A stretch of 64,000 nt of DNA from Rhizobium terricola (GTDB taxonomy: Bacteria; Pseudomonadota; Alphaproteobacteria; Rhizobiales; Rhizobiaceae): NCBI RefSeq assembly GCF_012927355.1, contig NZ_JABBGK010000004.1, forward strand, positions 1-64,000, written 5' to 3'. The notes beneath the pieces are model-generated. The model was not told the DNA's origin. It did not search any database and saw nothing but the letters and a program-made list of their open reading frames with translations. The position numbers were made by a program, and so were the translations under genes. Positions 1-9,500 of this stretch are shown in pieces. How positions within the stretch are numbered: the stretch's first letter is position 1; the number at the start of each line of letters is the position of its first letter.

Positions 1-539
1 ACCTCGCGCCAAACCCGAAAGCCCGGCTTCCCAATCAGCATCTCAGCCAATTTAGAAGAGTTTCTCTAGAACGAAGGACTTCGTCGCCAGCAGCGCCGCC
101 GCCCTCGTCAGTGAGCGGGGTTATAGAATCGCTTCTTCCGGCAGTCAACAGCCTTTTGTCAAAAAACTGTCTTTTTCTATAAGGCACTGAATTAACTAAG
201 CTATTTCGAAACACGCTCGGATGCGGCCGCCACCGAGTGCCCAAAAGCCCTCTTTTGGACAGAGACAGCATCATATAGAGGGCAGTACCCCGCTCCGAGT
301 GCCATCGGGCGCTGCACGCTGACCGCGAAACGAACGCCACTGGCCTCTCTCTGGTCGCTGCCGGTCGCTACTACGAACTTCGCCTATATATAGGGAGAGC
401 GGCACGATCAGGGGCGCAAGGCAGATATATCAGCCTTGCCAACTCATGCCTGGCCTGACAATTTGCCGCCCGGACCAGAATTCTTAAGGTGCGGCCCATG
501 CGGCTATCACCGAAACACCACGGATCGGAAGGACACTCC
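1..539. other. gene-free stretch at the window's left edge
   Basis: I see no supportable gene here. Short open frames exist on the minus strand but have no family resemblance and no ribosome binding site. The last part presumably carries the promoter for the aldehyde dehydrogenase that begins at 540; an AT-rich run near 384-396 could be part of it, but I cannot assign a -35/-10 pair. No tRNA-like T-loop motif is visible. Confidence 0.5.
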
Positions 540-1970
540 ATGACATTCAACAATCTCATCGCCGGCGAATGGGTCGGTGGCAACGCCTCGGAAAACCGCA
601 GCCCCTCCGACACCAATGATGTGGTCGGCCTCTATGCACAGGGCACACCGGACGACATGCGGGCTGCCATTGCCGCCGCCAAGGCCGCATTCCCCGCCTG
701 GTCGCGGTCCGGCATCCTGGAACGCCATGCCATACTGAAGAAGACCGGCGACGAGATCCTAGCCCGCAAGGAAGAGCTCGGCACGCTGCTCGCCCGCGAG
801 GAAGGCAAGACGCTGCCGGAAGCGATCGGCGAAACCATCCGCGCCGCACAGATCTTCGACTTCTTTGCCGGCGAATGCCTGCGGCTTGCCGGCGAGAGCC
901 TCCCCTCCGTGCGCCCCGGCATCGGTGTCGAGATCACCCGCGAACCGATCGGTCCGATCGGCCTCATCACGCCGTGGAACTTTCCGATCGCAATCCCAGC
1001 CTGGAAGATCGCCCCTGCTCTCTGCTACGGCAACACCGTCGTCCTGAAGCCGGCCGAACTGGTTCCGGGCTGCGCCTGGGCAATCGCCGACATCCTGCAT
1101 CGTGCCGGACTGCCGAAGGGCGTCTTCAACCTCGTCATGGGCAAAGGCTCGGTCATCGGTCAGGTCATGCTCGACAGCCCGGATCTCGCCGGCATCAGCT
1201 TCACCGGTTCGGTCGGCACCGGTAAGCGCGTTGCTCTTTCCTCGATCGAACATGGCCGTAAGTATCAGCTGGAAATGGGCGGCAAGAACCCCTTCGTCAT
1301 TCTCGACGACGCCGACCTTTCCGTTGCAGTCGAGGCCTCGCTCAACTCCTGCTTCTTCTCGACCGGCCAGCGCTGCACCGCATCGTCGCGCCTGATCGTG
1401 ACCGAAGGCATCCATGACCGCTTCGTCGCCGCCCTGGTCGAGCGCCTGAAGTCGGTGACGGTGGACAATGCCCTGAAGGCCGGCACCCATATCGGGCCGG
1501 TGGTCGACGAACGCCAGTTGATGCAGGACATCGACTATATCGACATCGGTCGCTCGGAAGGCGCAAAGCTCGCCTTTGGCGGCGAACGCCTGAACCGCGA
1601 AACGCCCGGCTTCTATCTCCAGCCGGCGCTCTTCACCGAAGCCAGCAACCAGATGCGCATTTCACGCGAGGAGATCTTCGGACCGGTCGCTTCCGTCATC
1701 CGCGTCAAGAACTACGAGGAAGCGCTCTCGGTTGCCAACGACACCCCGTTCGGTCTCTCGTCGGGCATTGCCACCACGAGCCTCAAGCATGCGACCCATT
1801 TCCGCCGCAACGCCGAGGCCGGCATGGTGATGGTCAATCTCCCGACGGCGGGCGTCGACTTCCACGTGCCCTTCGGCGGCCGCAAGGGCTCGTCCTTCGG
1901 TCCGCGCGAACAGGGCCGTTACGCCGCGGAATTCTTCACCACGGTCAAGACCCAGTACACGCTGGCCTGA
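540..1970 (+). CDS. aldehyde dehydrogenase, alpha-ketoglutarate-semialdehyde (2,5-dioxopentanoate) dehydrogenase type
   Basis: A 476-residue NAD(P)-dependent aldehyde dehydrogenase. The catalytic base is Glu245 in LEMGGKNPF and the nucleophile is Cys279 in STGQRCTASSR; the cofactor loop FTGSVGTGK is intact. The string GQRCTASSR with EMGGKNP is typical of alpha-ketoglutarate-semialdehyde dehydrogenases, which finish the non-phosphorylative breakdown of pentoses, sugar acids and hydroxyproline by making 2-oxoglutarate. The substrate is an inference from family resemblance, since no sugar-acid dehydratase lies beside it. The frame is open from 489, but ATG 540 follows GGAAGG at proper spacing and gives the usual N-terminus. 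The gene appears monocistronic and ends at a strong hairpin. A succinate-semialdehyde dehydrogenase activity is the main alternative. Confidence 0.85.
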   Translation: MTFNNLIAGEWVGGNASENRSPSDTNDVVGLYAQGTPDDMRAAIAAAKAAFPAWSRSGILERHAILKKTGDEILARKEELGTLLAREEGKTLPEAIGETIRAAQIFDFFAGECLRLAGESLPSVRPGIGVEITREPIGPIGLITPWNFPIAIPAWKIAPALCYGNTVVLKPAELVPGCAWAIADILHRAGLPKGVFNLVMGKGSVIGQVMLDSPDLAGISFTGSVGTGKRVALSSIEHGRKYQLEMGGKNPFVILDDADLSVAVEASLNSCFFSTGQRCTASSRLIVTEGIHDRFVAALVERLKSVTVDNALKAGTHIGPVVDERQLMQDIDYIDIGRSEGAKLAFGGERLNRETPGFYLQPALFTEASNQMRISREEIFGPVASVIRVKNYEEALSVANDTPFGLSSGIATTSLKHATHFRRNAEAGMVMVNLPTAGVDFHVPFGGRKGSSFGPREQGRYAAEFFTTVKTQYTLA

Positions 1971-2007
1971 TCCGGCGCCGCTGCGGGGCGGGCTTCAGTC
2001 GAATGCG

Positions 2008-2033
2008 AAACGGGCCGGAATTCCGGCCCGTTT
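2008..2033. terminator. bidirectional intrinsic terminator
   Basis: A 26-base near-perfect palindrome with a 13-bp arm (AAACGGGCCGGAA against its complement), with T runs on both sides. It lies between two convergent genes and would serve both the aldehyde dehydrogenase and the small minus-strand membrane protein. Confidence 0.8.
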
Positions 2034-2038
2034 GTCTT

Positions 2039-2254
2039 TCATCCGTTGGTGATCAGGATCAGGATGACGAACATGGTCGGCACGGCCACAAGCGCCGGAA
2101 TGATGATCGCCGGATAGCCGAAGGCGAATATCGCAAGCAGCCACAACAGCAAGAGGTTGACGATGAAGAGCACCTTGGCGGTGGTCGGGCCGCTCACGGC
2201 CTCCTTCAGCATCCAGCCGAACACCGGCACGTGATAGATCATCCTCGCAATCAT
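2039..2254 (-). CDS. small two-helix membrane protein, unknown function
   Basis: A 71-residue protein with two hydrophobic segments: about residues 27-44 (VLFIVNLLLLWLLAIFAF) and 47-68 (AIIIPALVAVPTMFVILILI). A short amphipathic N-terminus begins MIARMIYHVPVFGWML. The frame is open to 2335, but the ATG at 2254 follows AAAGGA about eight bases upstream and gives a compact product. I recognise no named family. It stands alone between a terminator and the riboswitch region, so context gives no role. Probably an inner-membrane protein of the uncharacterised type common in Rhizobiales. Confidence 0.6.
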   Translation of the reverse strand: MIARMIYHVPVFGWMLKEAVSGPTTAKVLFIVNLLLLWLLAIFAFGYPAIIIPALVAVPTMFVILILITNG

Positions 2255-2427
2255 CGCACAGTCCTTTCCGGGCAGCGCCCAGTTCTTGATATTTGTCACC
2301 CCTAGCGACCGGTTGCGGCTGCCGCAATGCGGCAAAATGACATTCGTCAGGAACGCCGAACAACAATCGCGACATGGCAGATGACGCTTATGGACAGATG
2401 CGTGGCGGCAGTCCTATTAGTGTGTCC

Positions 2428-2617
2428 GTGATGGTTCCAACGACCCGGACGGCGAGGTGGACGAAGAGGGAATACGGTGAGGACTACCCATCAGGGGCCG
2501 AAACCGTGGCTGCCCCCGCAACTGTGAGCGGCGAGCGACGTCCAGAGTGCCATTGGCCAGACGGCTGATAAGGCGGACCGAGAGCGAAGACCCGCAAGCC
2601 AGGAGACCTGCCATCAC
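2428..2617 (+). promoter_or_regulatory. cobalamin (AdoCbl) riboswitch
   Basis: The leader carries the hallmarks of the class: GGGAA-n-CGGTG at about 2468-2479, the core CTGCCCCCGCAACTGTGA at 2510-2527, and the B12 box GCCAGGAGACCTGCC at 2598-2612. The closing helix P1 is visible as GTGATGG (2428-2434) pairing with CCATCAC (2611-2617). Downstream, a GCCAC/GTGGC hairpin (2622-2635) and a CCGCGC/GCGCGG hairpin (2649-2665) sit just before the ribosome binding site AAAGGA of the permease gene. No U-tract terminator follows, so control is probably at translation, with cobalamin shutting down the gene below. Confidence 0.95.
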
Positions 2618-2681
2618 CTGAGCCACGAGCGTGGCATCTCACGAAAGACCGCGCGGTGGGCGCGGACGAAAGGAATGACAA

Positions 2682-3335
2682 ATGCATATTGAAGTTGGAA
2701 TTATCGACCCGATCCGCCTTGCCCTGGCAAATGCGGCCGCCCTCGCCGTTGTGGCCTCTCAGGTTCCGGCTATCGTCAGGAACCCGCTCAACATTCCGAA
2801 GGCAGCGCTCGCGGCCGTCGGCTTTTCCGCGATGATGCAGATCTGGCACCTGCCGGTCGGCCCCTCCGAACTGCACCTCATCGGTGCGACCACCATCTAC
2901 ATGCTGTTCGGTTTTGCGCCGGCCATGCTCGGCTTCGCGTTCGGCCTCGTGCTGCAGGCCTTCCTGTTCGAGCCGGGTGACATTCCGCATCTCGGCGTCA
3001 ATGCGCTCTCCCTGATGCTGCCGATGATTGCCGTTCACTACAGCTTCGGGCGCCGACTGTTCGACGCCGGTCTCAAGGACCGCTTCAGCCTCGGCAAGGT
3101 CCTGCGCATCGATGCAGTCTATTATGCCGGCGTCTCAGCAATGGTCGGCTTCTGGCTGATGATCTCGAACGACAGCTTTGCCGTCACGGACTGGGCCACC
3201 TGGGTTGCCGCCTATTTTCCAGTCTTCGTCGTCGAGGCCTTCATCACATTCGCAGCGGTGACCTTGATCCGCAACATGCGTTCGAACGGCATCGTCGCCA
3301 ACATGACGGAAGTGAACCGCCTGACCTTCGCCTGA
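2682..3335 (+). CDS. CbiM-like cobalt/ECF transporter permease
   Basis: A 217-residue polytopic membrane protein of the CbiM/NikM substrate-capture family. The mature N-terminus starts Met-His (MHIEVG), as in CbiM, where the N-terminal Met-His helps bind Co2+; a second histidine lies in PSELHLIG, matching the family's conserved SGHLLG-like segment. Five or six hydrophobic helices follow. In ECF systems the protein needs CbiN/CbiQ/CbiO partners to import cobalt; none is encoded nearby, so it either borrows a distant energising module or works alone. Placement 65 bases behind a cobalamin riboswitch ties it to cobalt or corrinoid supply and predicts repression by B12. Start: ATG with AAAGGA seven bases upstream. 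A strong terminator follows directly. Confidence 0.85.
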   Translation: MHIEVGIIDPIRLALANAAALAVVASQVPAIVRNPLNIPKAALAAVGFSAMMQIWHLPVGPSELHLIGATTIYMLFGFAPAMLGFAFGLVLQAFLFEPGDIPHLGVNALSLMLPMIAVHYSFGRRLFDAGLKDRFSLGKVLRIDAVYYAGVSAMVGFWLMISNDSFAVTDWATWVAAYFPVFVVEAFITFAAVTLIRNMRSNGIVANMTEVNRLTFA

Positions 3336-3372
3336 TCGGGCGCAGTCAAACCGCAAGAAGCGGAGAAGACGA

Positions 3373-3399
3373 AGCGCGGGCCATGGCCCGCGCTTTTTT
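3373..3399 (+). terminator. intrinsic terminator after cbiM-like gene
   Basis: Perfect palindrome AGCGCGGGCC/GGCCCGCGCT (3373-3394) followed by six T. It ends the riboswitch transcript. An open frame starting at 3383 inside this hairpin is not the true start of purC. Confidence 0.9.
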
Positions 3400-3529
3400 C
3401 TTTGAAAAAGCCCGCCGCTTGCGCTACCGGCCTCTCAGAAGCCGGCGGCGCTTGACATGCGGCCGGTTAAAAACCACGGTCCGGTTGGCTCGCCTGCCGT
3501 TTCGACCCGCTCACCAAAGGGTAACGCCG

Positions 3530-4480
3530 TTGCGCATTCTGTCCGAAGCTCACTTTCCCGAACTGCCGAACTACTACCGCGGCAAGGTGCGGGAGAACTA
3601 CGACCTGCCCGACGGTCGCCGGATCATCATTTCCACGGACAGGCTCAGTGCCTTCGATCGGATCCTCACCTGCATTCCCTACAAGGGGCAGGTCCTGACC
3701 CAGACTGCCCGCTACTGGTTCGAGAAAACGGCCGACATCTGCCCGAACCACGTCATCGACTATCCGGACCCCAATGTCGTCGTCGGCAAGCGGCTCGACA
3801 TCCTTCCGGTCGAGATCGTCGTGCGCGGCTATCTTGCCGGCACCACCGGCACCTCGATCCTTACGCTCTACAAGAAGGGCGAGCGCAGCATGTACGGCAT
3901 CACCTTGCCGGATGGTCTGCGCGACAACCAGGCCTTGCCCGAGCCCATCATCACCCCGACCAGCAAGGCCTTCGACGGTGGGCATGACGAACCGCTGAGT
4001 GCCGCCCAGATCGTCTCGGAAGGCCTTCTGACGCAAGAACAATGGGACACCGTCTCACGTTATGCGCTGGCCCTCTTCGCCCGCGGCCAGAAACTCGCGG
4101 CCGAACGCGGTCTGATCCTCGTCGACACCAAGTACGAATTCGGCACCGACGCAGACGGCAACATCCTGCTGGCGGACGAGATCCACACCCCGGACAGCAG
4201 CCGTTACTGGCTGGCCGACAGCTATCCGGAAAGCTTCGAGAAGGGCCAACGCCCGGCGAGCTTCGACAAGGATTTCGTGCGCGCCTGGGTGGCGGAACGC
4301 TGCGACCCTTACAAGGACGAGATTCCGGAAATCCCGGTTGAACTGGTCGAGGAGACCTCAAAGGTCTATATAAGAGCCTACGAGACGATCACCGGCCGCA
4401 AGTTTGTGCCGGACGATCGCGAAGCAACACCGCGCGAGCGCGTCAAGGCGAACCTCGCCGCCTATTTCCCGGGGAGTTGA
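3530..4480 (+). CDS. purC: phosphoribosylaminoimidazole-succinocarboxamide (SAICAR) synthase
   Basis: Catalyses ATP-dependent condensation of CAIR with aspartate in de novo purine synthesis, in the cytoplasm. At 316 residues it is the long, yeast-like form of the enzyme rather than the 240-250 residue form. Family signatures are present: [15 protein letters not shown] at the N-terminus, [30 protein letters not shown] and [12 protein letters not shown]. The chosen start is TTG 3530, preceded by AAAGGG; earlier codons in frame run back into the terminator at 3373-3399 and encode sequence without family resemblance. Rhizobia often carry a second, short purC inside the purine operon; this isolated long form would be the second copy. 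The TetR gene starts six bases after the stop. Confidence 0.92.
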   Translation: MRILSEAHFPELPNYYRGKVRENYDLPDGRRIIISTDRLSAFDRILTCIPYKGQVLTQTARYWFEKTADICPNHVIDYPDPNVVVGKRLDILPVEIVVRGYLAGTTGTSILTLYKKGERSMYGITLPDGLRDNQALPEPIITPTSKAFDGGHDEPLSAAQIVSEGLLTQEQWDTVSRYALALFARGQKLAAERGLILVDTKYEFGTDADGNILLADEIHTPDSSRYWLADSYPESFEKGQRPASFDKDFVRAWVAERCDPYKDEIPEIPVELVEETSKVYIRAYETITGRKFVPDDREATPRERVKANLAAYFPGS

Positions 4481-4486
4481 TACCAG

Positions 4487-5155
4487 GTGCCAGCCTCGCA
4501 GAAAGGTCTTCGGTCAGCGGAAGTCGAACGCGCCTGCCCCGGCGCGCGCCCGACACGGCGTCCGCGCCGACCGGCCGGCGAGACGCGCGAGGACATCCTC
4601 AACACGGCCGAGCATCTTTTTCGCACCCGTGGCTATTCCAGCGTGGCGATCGCCGACATCGCAACCGCACTCGGCATGTCGCCGGCCAATATCTTCAAAC
4701 ATTTTCATTCGAAGACGAGCCTGGTGGACGCCATTTCGGCCCGTCATATCGAGAAGATGATCGCCCGCCTTGGCGGTCACGACACGGAGAAGCCGGCTCC
4801 GCTGCAGCTACTCGAGTTCGTCAAGCATCTCATGCAGAGTCATCTGCGGGATCTGGCTGAGAACCCCCACATATTCGAGATGGTCGTCCTGACGGCAAAG
4901 GACGACCTCCAATGCGGTCACCGCTATCGGGATATGTTGCTGGCCGACCTCGCCACCATCGTCGACGCCGGCATTGCCGAAGGTATCTACAAGGTCACCG
5001 ACAGCCACAGGGCGGCCAATGCGGCCTTCCTGGCACTCGCCTGTGTTCTCCATCCCGTCATGATCGCGAACGAGAAGGCTGACATATTGGCAACACGCTG
5101 CGAAGATGTCGTGGCGCTGATCAATGCCGCACTGCAAAGTCCGCTTGCAAAGTGA
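4487..5155 (+). CDS. TetR/AcrR-family transcriptional regulator
   Basis: A 222-residue predicted repressor. After an arginine-rich N-terminal stretch, the TetR helix-turn-helix spans about residues 35-80, with the diagnostic ILNTAEHLFRTRGYSSVAI, DIATALGMSPANIFKHF and HSKTSLVDAI. The rest is a helical ligand-binding domain. It starts at GTG 4487, close behind purC, though an internal start nearer the helix-turn-helix cannot be excluded. It lies directly upstream of an RND efflux operon on the same strand, the usual arrangement for AcrR-type control of pumps. A 7-bp inverted repeat at 5233-5250, in the gap before the pump genes, is a good candidate operator. Inducing ligand unknown. Confidence 0.85.
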   Translation: MPASQKGLRSAEVERACPGARPTRRPRRPAGETREDILNTAEHLFRTRGYSSVAIADIATALGMSPANIFKHFHSKTSLVDAISARHIEKMIARLGGHDTEKPAPLQLLEFVKHLMQSHLRDLAENPHIFEMVVLTAKDDLQCGHRYRDMLLADLATIVDAGIAEGIYKVTDSHRAANAAFLALACVLHPVMIANEKADILATRCEDVVALINAALQSPLAK

Positions 5156-5232
5156 CGATTTCTTCCATACGTCACTAGCCGGAATTCACATTTTGCAATT
5201 CTTCCGATCCTCCCGTCGGCTGGCTCGCTGCG

Positions 5233-5250
5233 AATTAACAGGAGTTAATT
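5233..5250. promoter_or_regulatory. candidate TetR operator upstream of the RND operon
   Basis: Perfect inverted repeat AATTAAC-AGGA-GTTAATT, 65 bases before the adaptor start codon and 78 bases after the TetR stop. Its position and symmetry fit a dimeric repressor such as the TetR protein encoded just upstream. Assignment by position only. Confidence 0.5.
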
Positions 5251-5314
5251 TTGAAGCCGAACCGGTTTATTGTACCGCTGGATCGCCCGCCACATTGATG
5301 ACCCGGAAAAGACA

Positions 5315-6535
5315 ATGAATAGACACATCAAGCTGACCTCGGCCCTCCTGCTCCTCTCCGCCGTCCTGGCCGGCTGCAACGATGCCGGAACGGCCGGCAA
5401 TGGTGCGGCAGGTGCCGGAGCCGGTGCGGAGCGCCCGCCATCACCCGTCAGCGTCGTGGTGCTGAAGAAGGCCGTTCAGCCGCTCACCACGCTTCTGCCG
5501 GGTCGAGCATCCGCATTCCAGGTCGCGGAAATCCGCCCGCGCGTCAGCGGCATCATCAAGGAAATCGCCTTCAAGGAAGGCAGCGAGGTGAAGGCCGGCG
5601 ACGTACTCTACAAGATCGAGGACGACACCTATCAGGCCGAAGTCGCGCAGGCGAAGGCAAGCCTTGCCAAGGCCGAAGCAAGTGTGCCGAGTGCCGAGGC
5701 GAACCTTGCCCGCTACGAGCGTCTCGTGAACAGCGGCGCCACCCAGATCGAGTTCGAGAACGCCAAGGTGACGCTGCTTCAGGCGCGCGCCGACGTGGCG
5801 CAGGCACGGGCTGCGCTGAACGTGTCCCAGATCAACCTCGACCTCACCGAGATCACCGCCCCCTTCGAGGGCGTGACGAACACGTCGAAATTCTCGATCG
5901 GCAACGTCGTGACGGCCAATCAGTCCGATGCACTGATGACGCTGCGCCGCCTTGACCCGATCTATATAGACCTCACGGAATCGAGTGCCAACCTGCTTCG
6001 TCTCCGCCAGGAGATCGCCGCAGGCCGAATGAACAAGAACGAGAATGACGCAACGGCCGACATTCGCCTGACGCTGGAAGACGGCATCGAATACCCGCAT
6101 GCCGGCAAGCTCGACATGTCTGAAATGGCCGTCAGCGAAACGACCGGCACCTACTCGATCCGCGCAGTCTTCGACAATCCGGACAACCTGATCCTTCCCG
6201 GCATGTATGTTCGCGCGAGCGTCACCGTCGGCAGCGAGGACGGCTACCTGATCCCGCAACGCGCCGCGACCCGCAACGCTCGCGGCGAATTGACGGCGAA
6301 GTTCGTGACGGCGGAGAACAAGGTTGAAACCCGGACCTTCGTCAACAGCCACATTTCCGGCAATTCCTGGCTCGTCACGGATGGCATCGCCGACGGCGAC
6401 AAGCTGATCGTCGATGGTTTCCAGTGGATCGGCGATGGTGCGACGGTCGCCCCGGTCGAGGCGACCGTGGATGCGAGCGGTTTCGTCGTCGAAGCGCCGA
6501 AGGCGCAGGACGCAGCGCCGGCCGCGAAGCCCTGA
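5315..6535 (+). CDS. RND efflux periplasmic adaptor (membrane fusion) lipoprotein
   Basis: A 406-residue AcrA/MexA-type adaptor that joins the inner-membrane RND pump to the outer-membrane channel. The signal peptide ends in a lipobox, LAGC, so Cys21 is the predicted lipidation site. The lipoyl half-motifs flank an alanine-rich coiled-coil hairpin (about residues 115-170, KASLAKAEASVPSAEANLARY region), followed by the beta-barrel and membrane-proximal domains. ATG 5315 is preferred over the upstream ATG at 5270 because it gives the lipoprotein signal peptide and follows GGAAAAG. It begins a three-gene efflux set with the pump 41 bases downstream and the channel after that. Confidence 0.92.
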   Translation: MNRHIKLTSALLLLSAVLAGCNDAGTAGNGAAGAGAGAERPPSPVSVVVLKKAVQPLTTLLPGRASAFQVAEIRPRVSGIIKEIAFKEGSEVKAGDVLYKIEDDTYQAEVAQAKASLAKAEASVPSAEANLARYERLVNSGATQIEFENAKVTLLQARADVAQARAALNVSQINLDLTEITAPFEGVTNTSKFSIGNVVTANQSDALMTLRRLDPIYIDLTESSANLLRLRQEIAAGRMNKNENDATADIRLTLEDGIEYPHAGKLDMSEMAVSETTGTYSIRAVFDNPDNLILPGMYVRASVTVGSEDGYLIPQRAATRNARGELTAKFVTAENKVETRTFVNSHISGNSWLVTDGIADGDKLIVDGFQWIGDGATVAPVEATVDASGFVVEAPKAQDAAPAAKP

Positions 6536-6576
6536 ACGGGCTCGGCAGGCAGTACAAAGGCGCTAAGGGGTAATCC

Positions 6577-9500
6577 ATGGCCAAGTTCTTCATTCACCGT
6601 CCGATTTTCGCATGGGTGATCGCGATCGTCATCATGCTGGGCGGCGCGCTCGCGATCTCGACGCTCTCCATCTCGCAATATCCGGACATCGCGCCGACCA
6701 CCGTTCGCATCAGTGCATCCTATAGCGGCGCAAGCGCCGAAACCGTCGAGAAGTCGGTAACCTCGATCATCGAGGACGGCATGACGGGTCTCGATGACCT
6801 GAGCTACATGACCTCGTCGTCCAGCACCGGGCAGGCCTCGGTCACGCTGACCTTCGGCAACAGCATCGAGCCGGACATCGCCCAGGTCCAGGTCCAGAAC
6901 AAGCTGCAGCTCGTCCAGTCGCAGCTCCCCGACATCGTTCAGTCGGCCGGCATCTCCGTTACCCGTTCGACCTCGAGCATCCTGCTCGTCGGCGCACTGG
7001 TCTCTACGGACGCCAAGCGCCAGCCGGTCGAACTCGGCGACATCTTCGCGACCCAGATCGAAGACCAGATCAAACGCCTCGAAGGCGTCGGCAGCATCGA
7101 GGTGTTCGGCACCGGCTACGCCATGCGCGTCTGGCTCGACCCCTTCAAACTCAACAAGTTCCAACTGACGCCGACCGACGTCACCGCCGCCATTCAGGCG
7201 CAGAACACCCAGGTGTCTGTCGGTTCGATCGGCGGCCAGCCGGTCGTCGAAGGCCAGCAACTGAATGTCACCGTTACGGCCCAGAGCCAGCTGCAGACCG
7301 TTTCCGACTTCGAATCCATCATCCTGAAGGTCGAGACCGACGGCGCGACTGTCCGCCTGAGTGATGTGGCCCGCATCGAGATCGGCCAGGAAAGCTATGG
7401 CACCAACACCCGCGCCAACCGCAACCCGGCGACCGGCTTTGCGGTGAACCTTGCCACCGGCGCCAACGCGCTGGACACGGCCGATCGCGTGAAGACGGCG
7501 CTTGCCGCGATCGCACCGTCTCTGCCGGAAAACGTGATCATCACCTATCCCTATGACACGACGCCGTTCGTTCAGCTCTCGATCGAGAAGGTGGTTCACA
7601 CCCTTATCGAGGCGATCGTCCTGGTCTTCTTCGTCCTGCTGATCTTCCTGCAGAACCTGCGCGCGACCTTCATCCCGATGATCGCCGTGCCGGTCGTCCT
7701 GCTTGGCACCTTCGGCATCCTCGCCTTGACGGGATACTCGATCAACACGTTGACCATGTTTGCCATGGTTCTGGCGATCGGCCTCCTCGTCGACGATGCG
7801 ATCGTCGTCGTTGAGAACGTCGAGCGCATCATGTCGGAGGAAGGCCTGTCGCCTATGGAGGCGACGGAAAAGTCGATGGGCGAAATCACCGGCGCCATCA
7901 TCGGCATCGCGCTCGTCCTGACCGCCGTGTTCATCCCGATGGCCTTCTTCGGCGGCTCTACCGGCATCATCTATCGGCAGTTCTCCATCACCATCGTCTC
8001 GGCGATGCTGTTGTCGGCTCTCGTCGCCGTCGTGCTCACACCGGCTCTCTGCGCCACCATGCTGAAGCCGATCGATCACGAAAAGGAAAAGCGCGGTCCC
8101 GGCGCCTGGTTCAACCGCAACTTCGATCGGACCACCAAGGGTTACGTGTCGAGCATCGGCTACCTGCTCAATCGTCCGCTCCGCGTCATGCTGATGTTTG
8201 CAATTGTCATCGGCGGTGTGGCCTGGTTCTTCGCCCGCCTTCCGAGCTCTTTCCTCCCGCAGGAAGACCAGGGCGTGCTGATGACCATCGTTCAGCTCCC
8301 GAACGGCGCCACCACGGCTCGCACCGAGGAAGTCATCAAGAAGATCGAGGACTACTATCTCGAGCACGAGAAGGAAGCGATCCAGGACGTCTTTGCCGTC
8401 TCGGGTTTCAGCTTCACAGGCCAGGGCCAGAACTACGCAATGGTCTTCGCCAAGCTGAAGGACTTCGACGAACGCACCAAGCCAGAGCTTGCGGCTGGCG
8501 CAATCGTGCAGCGTGCCATGGGTTACTTCTTCACGCTGCGTGACGCCATGGTGTTCCCGCTCCAGCCGCCGGCAATCCCGGGTCTCGGCACTTCGAGCGG
8601 CTTCTCCATGTATCTGGTCGACAGCGGCAAGAACGGCACCGATGCGTTGACGACCGCTTCGAAGCAGCTGCTTCAGATGGGCAACTCGAACCCCAACGTC
8701 AGCTCGCTGCGCTCCAACAACCCGGATGCCGAAAGCCAGCTCAAGATTCTCCTCGACCAGGAGAAGATGGGCGCAATGGGTCTCGATATCGCTACCGTGA
8801 ACTCGATGCTCTCGACGATCTTCGCCGGGCGCGACGTCAACGATTTCACCCTCAACAGCGAGCTGAAGCCGGTCTATGTCCAGGGTGATGCGCCCTACCG
8901 CATGCAGGCCGACGCCATCAGCCAGTGGTTCGCCCGCAATGGCGATGGCGAGATGGTGCCGTTCTCCTCGTTCAGCAACGTCGAATGGGTGAGTGGCGCA
9001 CCGACTCTCTCGCGCTTCAACGGCGTCAGCGCCATTTCGCTTGACGGCGCTGCCGGCGCCGGGGTGAGCTCGGGCACCGCCATGGACACGATGGAAACCC
9101 TGACGTCCCAGTTGAACGGTGGTTACACCGTCGCCTGGCAGGGCATCTCCTACCAGGAACGGCTTTCGGGTTCGCAGGCCCCGATGCTCTACGCCCTGTC
9201 TGTCCTGATCGTCTTCCTGTGCCTTGCCGCCCTCTATGAAAGCTGGTCGGTTCCGTTCTCCGTCATCATGGCGGTTCCGGTCGGGGTGCTCGGGGCGGTC
9301 GCTGCGGCCCACCTCTTCGGACAGGCCAATGACGTCTACTTCAAGGTCGGCCTTCTCACCACGATCGGCCTGGCGGCGAAGAACGCGATCCTGATCGTCG
9401 AATTCGCCCGCGACCGGCAGGATCAGGGAGCAAGCCTGCTCGACGCGACGCTCGAGGCGGCTCGTCTTCGGCTGCGCCCGATCATCATGACCTCGCTTGC

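Noticed and set aside
3383..3529. N-terminal extension of purC from ATG 3383
   Set aside because: It begins inside the terminator hairpin of the upstream gene and encodes Arg-rich sequence foreign to the family; TTG 3530 with AAAGGG fits better.
6244..9312. 1022-codon open frame on the minus strand opposite the RND pump
   Set aside because: It is antisense to a clear AcrB homolog, its translation is rich in Arg, His, Asp and Gly with no hydrophobic core or family motif, and it reflects the high GC at third positions of the real gene.
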